From assembly GCA_964036195.1 (NCBI GenBank), contig OZ038452.1, positions 20,657,785 to 20,721,784 on the forward strand: 64,000 nt of DNA, read 5' to 3'. A program made the translations under genes and the position numbers. The notes beneath the pieces are model-generated. The model worked only from the letters and a program-made list of their open reading frames with translations, ran no database searches and was not told where the DNA came from. Source of the stretch: Sphaerolaimus hirsutus. Lineage: Eukaryota; Nematoda; Chromadorea; Monhysterida; Sphaerolaimidae. Below, piece after piece: positions 11,586 to 22,100 of the stretch; position 1 is the stretch's first letter; every line of letters starts with the position of its first letter.

Positions 11586-14500
11586 CTGCTGCGTGGGCGG
11601 GTGTATGGTCCTGTGGAAGGACTCGGTGGTGGTGGTCACCTCGTAGGTGCGGTTCTGGTCGCGCTGCCTGGTCTTGCGTTCGGGCACCGGCGACTCCTCC
11701 GCCGAGTACACGCTGCGCGTGGGTGTGACACTTTGGTGGTGTCATTTCAGTGACTTGCGGTTTGCGACGTCAAAAGTAATTTTACGGAGTAATTTTTGCC
11801 TTTGGTAAGCTCAAACCCTTGTCCATGTCAAGTAAAGTCGTCACCAAGCTTTTTTCGTTTTAGTTATGCCTTTTCTACGTTGAATGTGTCATTTGTCCAT
11901 TAGAACTGGACGTATGGTTTGCTACCCAGTGCCGGTTAATCCCAATGCCATCCCTCACTTTAACGTTGAACGCTACTTCCCCACAAATGCATGCATGGGG
12001 TTTGTCATCGTTATAGCGTTGATGCGTGAACTTTGTGCACCATTTCGTTTCATAACGGTGGGCGAACACCGTCACCACAAGCAACCAACGATGGCAAAAA
12101 CACAGAAATTGAACACAGAAACTCATTGAGTTTCTGTGTTTTTGTTGTACACAGAAACGCGGAAACTCAATAATTTTGTAAAACTCAAAACTCAAATGAG
12201 TTTTTTATTGGAGAACACGGAAACACAGAAAAGTATTTTTGTATTTTTTCATTGGTTTGAGGAATTCTGTGCTATAGGACTGAATAATATAAGGAATGTG
12301 CATTTGATCATGGGTCTCCAGCAATTTGGTCTTGATAGATAGCAATATTAATAAAAACTGATAAATAAATAGATTGCTGACTGATTTGGGAGGCTACAGC
12401 GTCCCTTTGAAGACCCATGCATTCGATTTTGTTAACCATGTGGACATGCTGTTGATCCTTGTGGTGCTTTTTCCTACATTTGAATGATAGGCGGGTTGGT
12501 ACAGTGATGTTTAGGTATATGGTATCAATCACAGTCCCTGTAAAATTTCATGTGAAGTGAAAACAGAAAGTAAAATGTCAGCAAAAATCATTAATGCCCT
12601 GGAAAAATCTCAAATTTGACATTTTACATAACTGTTTACATAGTTTAGCACATCTTACAGGGTCTTCAAGTGCCCCCTGAACATGCACAAAGTAATTTTC
12701 AATGAGAAAACCACTGTTTCTGCATTGAAACACTGCATTTGGGTAAAAACTTGCATTTTTTGGAAAAAACTTGGAGTTTTTACCAAAAACACAGAAATAA
12801 AAACAGAGTTACTCAAGTTTTTTCTTCCAAAAAAACTCAAAACACAGATATTCAATTTTCAAAAACTCGAAACACAGAAAGTGTTTTTTTAAAGAAAACT
12901 TATCCATCGTTGTAAGCAACACAAAGCGTGCCACAGTACCTGTAATCCCTACTAGGCGCCCTGACCCTGGGCAGCCTGAACCAGTTGAAGAAGGGCGGCA
13001 GGCGCTGTTCCTCCACAACCGTCTGCCTTTCCACGTAAACATGGTACACCTCTTGGAAACGCAGAACCGCGAAGCACAGGTAGAAGGCCGCTATGGCGCC
13101 GATTATCCACCCCACCCAAATGTCGCGCCAGTGATTTTTGTAGCCGTTGATCCTGGGCGGGTTTTTTTTGTGCGACACGGAAAAATGGGTTCGTGAAGCA
13201 AATGTGAGCGGCGCGCTCCCATCCGCTTCCTCCAGCATCACAAAATTTCGGGTGAGTTGTCTTCCGCGCGCTTCACCTAGCTTCACAGCGTCCAAAATTG
13301 GGGAAGACACTTCACAACAATGATGCTTCCACACGCTTCACTCACCTAAATACATTTTTGAGTGCCAGCGCCTTATGAGTGCCAGCGAGTGAAGTGTCCT
13401 AACGCAAATTTTCGTGATGCGTGTGGAAGCGGTAGCATGCTTGGTGAAGTGTCGGCAAGTGTTGGCTTCAAGACACTTCACGACGCTTCACCGCGCATCG
13501 ACACACCTATTTTTTTGCTGTGTAAAAGTTGTGATGGGAAATTTTTAGCGCTGCATTTTTATTCACCTCGAAAAGCTGGCCAAAATCGCGAAGGCAATGA
13601 GAAGGGCGATCAGAAACGGCCGTAGGAGGGGTGCGCCGCGAAGCGAAATCATGTAGTGGATGTAGAGCTGAAAGTTTGGGGGAAGTAAATAGTAAATAAA
13701 TACATAGAAAGCTTAATGTTGACCGCAAACGCAAATAAATGCTAACCGATGCGAAAATCATGGAAAACGATGACAGGGTCGCGTAGAGAGATGGGAAGCT
13801 CGTCCTGCGAGTGGAATTCAAAGTGGTGGTGCGCTTGTTATAATGCACGTAAATATTGTAGTTTTTCGTCCCTTATTTCCTCGCAATGCCCCCCTCGAAA
13901 TAGCCCCTCACTTCCCTCGAAATACCCCCAGGGTTTTTTTCAGAGTGGAAATTTTAAGAGGTTATTTCGAGGGTTATTTTATTCGAGGTTAGTTTACCCC
14001 AATAAATACATAATGTACATTGTATAGATGATGTACATGATTCAAGACGGGGGTATTTCGAGGGGGTTTATTGTTTTCGCAGCTCGAAAACACCTAGGGG
14101 TATTTCGAGGAGGGTTTATTTTTCCTCAGCTCGAAAACACCTGGGGGTATTTCGAGGAGGGGTTAATTCAAGTGGGGTTTTTCGAGGAAATACGGTAAAC
14201 TGATTTCCTCATCCGGCAGCCAGTGATGCGTATATTATTAGTTGCCGGTAACTGTAAAGCGCCTAAAACAATTATTTTACGCTCAGTTGACCGACTGTCA
14301 ACTAGTGCGCTTCCAACAACGAACCAACGAACCAACCAACTGGTGTTACTTTTGAGGGTTCGCTTTTGTCAACTGAATGACGAAAAATGACTCACCAGGC
14401 TTCACGAAACACATCGGCGGAATATGCTTGTCTGGCCTCGTCGGAGCACACGCTGATCGGATCGGTGTCCTGCACAAAAAACCCTATATATACTCGGGGG

Positions 14501-16513
14501 ACATCACACTTAGTATGGAAACTTACCATAACCCATCTGAATAACGAACCAAAAATTGTACAGTTTTTTCATCATAATATCTCGTTTGTATTTACTATGG
14601 AATAATTATTTACGAAATAGGTAGATCACAACATTTTATTTTTGCACACCTTTAAGCTGCGTTTACACTGCGACTTGTGCCGACAATTCGAAAAGTGAAA
14701 AAGTTCCATAATCTTGGAATAAAGTTCCATATCTGCGAGAAAATGCAGTGAAGTATAATCACTACTTAACTGCACTCACATGCCAATTTGCAGATAAATC
14801 GTCCATGTCGTTCCAGAGTTATATGCATGTGAATGCACTTAACTAGTGAGTATGCTTCACTGCATTTTCTTGCATATATGGAACTTTATTCCAAAATTAT
14901 GGAACTTTTTCACTTTTTAAAATTGTCGGCACAAGTCGCAGTGTAAACGCAGCTTAACCAAAAAAACAACCGACCAAGATCTCCAGCTCCTCGCGCAGCA
15001 GCGATATGGGCTGCGCGCTGAACTGGAAGGCCTCCCTGCACTTGCTGTAGTCCTGGATGTCGCACACGGTGAGGAAGTAGGGCCGCTGGTAGCCCGTCAG
15101 CAGCTTGATGAAGTCGGTGAAGATGCACACGATCAGCGCGCCGAACAGGAACACCGCTGCGCCGTTTTTTGTGTTGTTGGTGAGAAATGTTGTGATTGAA
15201 TTATTTTTGGACGATTGATTTATCTGATTCATTTTTATTGGTAAATTTGAAATTCGAAGAAGGGTAGGTAGCTAAGCTCAAGAAATCCGAAAGAATAATT
15301 CCGAAAACCCTAGGAAAACCGGAAAAAAAACGAGGTTTTCCCAAGTATATTTCTGTTTGTCACCCTCATATATGTGCGCGATTGCATCTTAGCCAGCTCA
15401 CCGACGAATCTCAGTATGCGCCTGGTGATCAGGTGCACCTTGCACTCGCGGCAGTTGGCGTAGACGGCCTTGCGCGGCTTGGTGCTGAACAGCCAGAACA
15501 TCACCTCGCCGACGATGATCTGCAGTGTGCGCACTGTCCACCGTATTCCCACGACTAGTGATGGAAAAGGCACCGGGAAACATGATACCGCACCGCACCG
15601 GCACCATTGCCAGTCAACAGAAATAGCACTTGGCACCTTGTGCACCGGCATAAAATGGCACCGCACCACACCGGCACAGGTGCCATTTTGAAAAAAATAG
15701 CACCGGCACCGTCGGGACCCGCCAGCTGCCGGTGGCTGGTGCCCCGGTGCCTTTCCATGACTACCCACGACTATTATTATTTATTTTTGACCACGATTTA
15801 TTTTTGACCATGATTTCACTGACCACAATGATGGGAACACTGAAACAGATCGCATAGAGCAGGCCGCGCGAAATGTAAACGTATTCGTCCCAGTCCAAAT
15901 TGCGATACATCAACTTCCGGTCGTAGCACCAAAATTCCCGCTTTCGATACGGAAATAATGATTCGAATCTGCGAGGTGTACATAACGATTTTACCTAACT
16001 AATGGGGCCACGCAAGCTAGTTTTCATGGTTCCAATTTGAAAACTCAACCGAAATCGTGTCGATCTCCTTAAACAGTGGTTCATGGACTGATCAATTCTG
16101 TAAACTAATAATTGTATCCTAATATTTACTAGTGCGCTGAGTCTAGGTGGTCAGTTACGGGATGGTGGAAGCGTCAATCAGCGCTCGCGTCGCCATGCAC
16201 TTTTTGAACGAGTTTTCAAATCGGAACCATGAAAACTAGCTTGTGTGGCCACAATATAGCCAAGGTACATTCAACCCAGTCAAAAGTTAGCCCACCTCAA
16301 ATAATAGAACAGCGCAACCAAACAGGCCAAGCCGACCACCTGCAGGACAAATACGGGCACCAGAAAGTAGTTAACAGAGGGCTTCTTCTTCGCGACGACT
16401 GGTGGGGGCGGCACGGCGCCGGGCCCGCCGTACTGCGACGCCGACGGCCCGAAGGCGTCCGAGTGCGCCCTGGACGCGGCCACGGAATGCATCCCGCCCG
16501 CTGCCGACGCCAT
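11538..16513 (-). CDS. Phospholipid-phosphatase-related membrane protein (PLPPR-like, catalytically dead PAP2)
   Basis: Nine minus-strand exons: 16513-16296, 15968-15820, 15554-15402, 15156-14975, 14469-14396, 13804-13747, 13667-13567, 13152-12940, 11730-11538. They total 1341 nt, or 446 residues, in frame throughout. Six hydrophobic segments are visible (e.g. PVFVLQVVGLACLVALFYYL, AVFLFGALIVCIFTDF, PFLIALLIAFAILASFS, IWVGWIIGAIAAFYLCF). PAP2 motif C1 is intact (K191-LLTGYQ-R198-P199). Motif C2 reads FPSLY instead of PSGH, and C3 reads SRINGYKNHWRD with Asn318 where the nucleophilic His should be. Loss of both histidines matches the PLPPR branch of the lipid phosphate phosphatase family, which acts at the plasma membrane. 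The start chosen has a good context (A at -3, G at +4); in-frame upstream ATGs exist. The last 15 residues come from a repeat, unless CAG|GTGCCA at 11595 is used as a donor to further exons. Confidence 0.88.
12086..12912. mobile_element. AACACAGAAACTC-arm element in PLPPR-like intron 8, with nested insertions
   Basis: The ends CAACGATGGCAAAAACACAG and the inverse ending CCATCGTTG are flanked by near-identical 8-mers (CAAGCAAC at 12078-12085, TAAGCAAC at 12913-12920). Both arms are iterations of AACACAGAAACTCA and its reverse complement. Inside lie a short GGGTCTCC element (12309-12421) and a CTGTAAAATGTCA element (about 12537-12665). The right end is only 28 bp from exon 8. Confidence 0.75.
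13859..14195. mobile_element. CCGTATTTCCTCGAAATACC-family element in PLPPR-like intron 5
   Basis: The right end is clear (CGAGGAAATACGG followed by TA). The left end is decayed (TTATTTCCTCGCAATGCCCC). Arms alternate CCCCTCGAAATA and its inverse around a short AT-rich core with CCAATAAATACATAATG. It belongs to the most abundant repeat family of the window. Confidence 0.7.
14656..14953. mobile_element. TTAA-flanked MITE in PLPPR-like intron 4
   Basis: TTAA occurs at both borders (14652-14655 and 14954-14957). The terminal inverted repeats start GCTGCGTTTACACTGCGACT and stay nearly perfect for about 80 bp, through TTGTGCCGACAATT and AAGTTCCATAATCTTGGAA. TTAA duplication is typical of piggyBac-type transposition (known family property); assignment here is inference. 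The element's right border lies about 18 bp downstream of the exon 4 splice donor. Confidence 0.88.
15556..15763. mobile_element. hAT-like element of GGCACCGGTGCC repeats at a splice acceptor
   Basis: 208 bp, flanked by the perfect 8-bp duplication CCCACGAC (15548-15555 and 15764-15771). The ends are TAGTGATGGAAAAGGCACC and GGTGCCTTTCCATGACTA. The body is degenerate GGCACCG/CGGTGCC with short T or A interruptions. The duplicated site spans the junction between PLPPR-like intron 2 and exon 3 (exon 3 starts at 15554 on the minus strand). Confidence 0.93.
16004..16252. mobile_element. AAT-flanked MITE in PLPPR-like intron 1
   Basis: AAT is present at 16001-16003 and 16253-16255. The inverted ends start GGGGCCACGCAAGCTAGTTT and end with the inverse (AAACTAGCTTGTGTGGCCAC), extending inward through CATGGTTCC and TTTGAAAACTC. 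It shares its border and CTAG motif with 11198-11369 and the large 49741-53195 element. Confidence 0.85.
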
Positions 16514-19150
16514 TCTGGGCATGTGTGGGGATTGTTTTACCAAGTACTTAAATACACACTATGTCTATGCAGTATGTCTTAGTGCATCCCACAGACCTTG
16601 TAAAAGTGCCCTGTTCGGTGTCAGAAGTCATGGAAAATGTCACACATCAAGCAAAAATAATACCTAATACAATTTTTTGAAATGTTACAGGGTCTGTGAG
16701 TGGCTCCACGGTTGGTGACAGTACCACACCCTGCAAAGTAAAGTGTCAAATATCACCTAAAATGTGACATTTTATTGAATAAAGTTTTCCTTTTTTAATT
16801 GACACTTTGCATGATATTCGACACTTTACTTAACACGCAGCGAGACTACCCACAGTAGCAAATGAGAAGAAAAGAATGAGTGATTTGGTTAAGTTGTAAA
16901 TGACTGAAGAAACTAAAGCTTTGCGTCACTTTACCTAAAAATTATCACCTAAATATGTATATCGTAACTTGTCGTTTAAATTATAACTCACAACTTTGCA
17001 TAAAATTAGACTTATTTACTTGCTTAGCGCTTAAAAACAATTTTTTTTCATCACTGATAACTGATGATGTAAATAGAGAGCCAAAATTTTGACGCCAAGC
17101 GCCAAAAGCACCACGGCTATTTTTGCTCTGGTGGTAGCACCTGGCACCAGCGGCACGGCACTTTTACACCACTACTTATCACTGTTAATGTAACTTGAAG
17201 GTGGGAAATTAGCATGTCTTTCATCGTGTCATAAATATGACAAAGTGGGGGTGGAATTGACTCCCATCCGGTGGTGACACATCTACACGATGAATGGACG
17301 TGTGAACAACGCCACAAATAAATAAAATACCCGTGAGAGCACTACAAAACACTGAAAATGGGATTTTTGTGTACAAACCACCGGCCGCTCTACAACCGTC
17401 CATGAACTTGACTATAGCTAAGCATTTGCCTTACACAATGCGAAAACAAATATACACCCGATGGAATGGAACAAAGACTACAGATGTGTGCACATTTCGA
17501 CGCGGGGTGGGCCGATTTCTACCTGTGCGCTCCACGGCGAGCGGTGCACACCTCCGCTGTATTTATGCAAGCCTGCCACGCGGCACGACTCGAACTAAAT
17601 CGCGCCGCGGCGGAAAAGCTTTGCCTATACTTCTCCTATTGACATTTTTTTCATGCTTGGAGTGAAAATTCCTGATAAATTCCGTGTAATGAACGTATTT
17701 ATGTCTCTGATTAGTACACGATAAAATAGCTCCATAGTTTCAAATTTAACGATTTTACACGACGAATTCCCAGGGGATATGTTGAAAACATATTGCATTT
17801 GATTGACCACAATTAAATTGTACCCCGGCAATGATCAGGTTTATGTAAGTGGGCTGCGACAGTCAATGATCAGAATTTGGCTCAGTCAACGGTACTACTA
17901 AATGAATAAAAATAATTTAAAATACAAGATGTCTGTTATATACTGCAACACTTTTCATTCGGTTTTTGTGGTGCAATACGCGGTGTTATTTGAATTGAGT
18001 GTACATAAAATACATTCGAATACTCTTCGTGTGTTACTTTTAATGTAAATGTTCAGCTACCCGACCCGTAAACTCAAAACTTATCGACAAAAACGAAACA
18101 TCTGGTCCGTAACTGCGTAAACTTCACATTATGTTAATATTGCATTGCAAGTTTATATCCCACATCGCTGTCACATTGGCGATACCGTGTTCAATGTTTG
18201 CAGACACGCTTAGCGCCAATTCGATTTTGCCGTTTGGCTACCTGCGATTTGCATCCGGTGGGCGACTTGTCGCAACGAACTTTCGAAAAGAATCAAGGCA
18301 TCTTACGGTATTTCAACGTAAAAGAAACGGAAATTCATTTTGCTCACATTTTCGAGTGGGAGTTATTAAAAAGTTGTGCTAACTAAATAGGTATGTAGGA
18401 TATTCAAAACATTAAATGCGGTCAGCGGTTGCGGTTATTCAAAGCGTATTGTGCAATAAATATATAGGTATATTTCTCCCGTTGAGGGGAGTACGGGGAC
18501 GCATTCAAACATTTCTGGTACCTAGGTATATAAACCCTCGCGACGGTCCAAATCGCGGAGACACCGAATACGGGTTTTATTTTCTACTTTTCTAATTGTT
18601 TGGCACTGTTCAAAATTACCAAACTACCTAGGTATATACCGTATTTCCTCGAAATACCACCCGGGGGTTTATTTTTCAGAGTAAAAATTTTGAGGGGGTA
18701 TTTCGAGGGGAGTTTATTCAAGGTGATATTACAGGGAAACACGGTAGGTTTTTAATGTTGGAGCATAACGTGAACAGTTTTTGAATTTCATTCTACTCGA
18801 GAAGCATCATAATTTCCATCATACGCATGCTAATAATCACAGTGTCATTAGTATTCGCTCGATTCACATTAGCTCAGACTACGGGAATCACGCGGACAGA
18901 ACGGTCAACTTCAGATGCCAGCCACTGACATACCCTGTAAAATGTCAAGTGTCATGCAAAATGCCAAGTCATGTAAAATGCTCTGGGTAATGGCGAACGT
19001 CGCTAATGTCTGGGTCCGAGGGTTATTCAATAAGGATGGCATATTTGAAAATTTAGAACATGAAGTAATGTTTGGCATTTTCCAAGGCATTTTACATGAC
19101 TTTTGACACTTTGCATGACATTTCACACATTACACGGCACTTACAGAGTC
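16514..19150. other. Region between the PLPPR-like and phosphatase genes
   Basis: No gene is recognised. A CTGTAAAATGTCA-type repeat spans about 16597-16845. A GC-rich patch at 17495-17625 stands out from AT-rich surroundings and could be promoter or a 5' untranslated exon of the PLPPR-like gene, but its open frame resembles no family I know. A 106-bp CCGTATTTCC element lies at 18639-18744 between TA dinucleotides, and a CTGTAAAATGTCA element at about 18932-19152 reaches to within about 15 bp of the phosphatase stop codon. Confidence 0.5.
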
Positions 19151-19166
19151 CGAGAGTGCCGCCAGT

Positions 19167-22100
19167 TCAGTTCTCCTCGTCGTCGTCGCGCAGCTTGGCC
19201 TTGACGTTGGCGTAGAACTGGGCCAACTTGATGGTGGACGGGTCGATGATCTCCTTGCGCAGCGCGAAGTCCAGCATGGCCATGTGCAGGAACACGTACT
19301 GCGCCGAGAATTATAGGGTTATGTCGCTGAGCATTGCACTGCGCAACGACTTGTCTTTGATTGTGATATTTATTTGCAGTGATGTACAGTAAAAGCGGCA
19401 CGGGACGTTTTAAATGTTGAAATGACATCATAGAGCAATTTGACAACTACTAATTCTACAAATTAGTAGTTGTAATGACGCCAATGCGCTTTTTGACGAT
19501 AACACCTTTGTATTTATTACTAGATATTTGATCTGATAATTCCTCTTAAGGTATATCCGATCAAAGTGTTACACATCGGTACATGGAATTTTTTATTATT
19601 TTTCGATTCCTTTTCCATCATATTTAGGTATCATTTCGAACAACTTCATCAATATTTTCCTTGAAAAACTTTCCACTATTATTGATATGAGAAAAATATC
19701 CCCAGCCCTTTAAATAACTGCCCAGAAAGGTAAAGGCAAGATGTGCCACACATGAAAATCACTTCGGATGAAACAAAATAAGTAGTAAATATAAAACAAT
19801 CACACCCAGCTATGACCCCCCAATCACCTGCTCGAGTCTCTGCACCATGAACGGTCTCTGCCTCCTCAACTTGAGCACAGTATCAAGCAGTGAAACGTGC
19901 GCCTGCCCCTTGGCCGCCGTGTCGACGATCTCTCTCATGCAGATGTCCAACGCGAGCAGGGTGCCGGTGCGGCCCACGCCGGCGCTGCAGTGCACCACGA
20001 TCGGGTGCACCCGGCCGGCGGTCAAGTAGCGCAGCTTCTCCCCGTCGCGCACTAGAGCGTTTTGGTTGTAGCGCATCTGTGAGAGAGTTGACTGTGCGCG
20101 GAACACGAGTAGGTGAACGCTATGTTTTTTACCGTATACCTATTTCTTGAAATACCCCCAGGCGGTTTATTTTTCAGAGTGCAAATTTTGACCGGGTATT
20201 GCAAGGGGGCCTTTTTGAGGGTGTTGCATATTCCAGGGCGGTTTATTTTTTGTCAGAAATTTTCGTGACATTCATAAGTAAAGAATACGCTTTTACATAC
20301 CCAAAACCGGTAAAAAATGTGTCCAAAAATGATTTATTTGCAACGTACATCGCTACACAAAACTACCTAGTAAAGGTAGGTATTTATGTGTAGCTTGGAT
20401 GCAAACTGTCAGCAATAAATACATCGAGGGAGGGTTAATTCAAGGGGGATAATACAGTATGCAGAATGACTTTTTACCATCTCGATAACTCTGAGCAACT
20501 TGGAACTGGAGTCGGGCGTGCCCTTGTCGGGCCAGGTGTAGTAGCACATGTGCAGGCAGCGGCGGGACACGTTGCCGCGCGACACCCGCAACGATGTGGC
20601 CTCGTAGCTGTCGCGATGCTGCACGCCACGATTTTCAACCTGAAATTTTAAAAGGGCAGGATTTGCGATCGGACAGTCGATGGAGCCGATGTAACGTTGT
20701 CCGCTCTCACCGTAATCTTCCCATAGTTGCACTTGCCGAACTCTACCGGTGGGAAGTAGAGGGCGCACTTGTTGCCGCCGAGCTTGGTGAGCGACACGAT
20801 CACGACGACCTCCTTCTGCCAGAGCATGCGCCACATGTCGACGATGGTGCGGTCGGTGGGGCCCTGGCACGCGATGTATTCGTGCTGGCGCGCGTACCCG
20901 TCCATCCAGTTCGCGTGGATGTAGTCCGTCCGGCCCTCCTCGTCGATCTGCGAGGAGGCGTCTGCACTGATTGCGACTGCGCTATAGGGTTGGGAACCCG
21001 ACCCGACCCGACCCGAACCCGATAACCTCACACTTTTTGGAACCGAAACCCGATACCCGACCCCGAAAATACTACCCAAACCCGATACCCGACCTCAATA
21101 CCCGAATCCGAACCCGATACCTGACCTCAATACCCGAACCCGCACTCAATACCTGAAAATATCAGCAAAAATTTCCCACAGGTCAATCTTTCAAGCAGTT
21201 TGGGAGCATTCTAAATACAACTTCCAGTTGTTTGGTGCAGTTGTCATTAAGATACTTCTAATTGGTTTGTTTCAATAAGTTCAGATCTGATTTTATTATG
21301 TACTGCATGTCTTCATTCACATTTGAAAAAATTTGCCTTGGCCTTGGCCAAAATGGCTGCCAGATATCTGGGTACACTTGATCCCAGTTTTCTTCTCAAA
21401 GTGTGTTCAGTTGCACTGGTTCAGTGAGGCAGACAGTCTGACTGGGTGCACTACCAGGCATGGTTCCAGAGCAACTTAGAAAATTTGGTTTGCTCAACCA
21501 ATAAGTTGCAAACTCCACAGTTGAGTTTGCAACTGTTTTGTAATCAGGCAATGAGAATTCACATCCTGAGTGTGCCAACAGTTGCATTTTATTGGCATCC
21601 TGTGAACGCCACTGCAATACTGCCTCCATTAACTGAAATGTTTCAAGCACTGTTGAAATTTTTTGATTGGTTTAGTGTTCATATAGCATAGGCATTCTAC
21701 TTGCCACTGATTTTTGACCAAATATACTGAGGTAAAAACTGCAGACCACAATGAAACCTGCAAAAAATATATTACAACATTCTTGGGGCCTCAGCAGCCA
21801 TGGCATGACACTATGCAAAATAACAGAGCCATTAAGCTCAATTGCTACAACTGGAAATGGTTACTAAGTATTATTGAAACATACTTCTGCTAAGTTCACA
21901 GTGCAATGCCTTCAGCAGTTACTACCCAAGCATGTTGAGGTAACACTGCGGGTTATTTTTTGGAAAAACTGCTGCATCTCCATGTGTTTTTGCATTTGGT
22001 TATGCACTTTGTGATAGATACACTACACCATGCTGTATTTTTGTTGTTCAATCCAATACCAGATGATTTTATTACCTGATACTAGTGATGGAAAAGCGCC

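Noticed and set aside
18131..18386. Overlapping 83- and 62-residue plus-strand frames as a small gene
   Set aside because: AT-rich, no domain and no neighbouring exons; composition does not differ from the flanks.
19440..19480. Short palindrome ACTACTAATTCTACAAATTAGTAGT as a terminator or RNA gene
   Set aside because: Short hairpin in an intron with no further context; no basis for a function.
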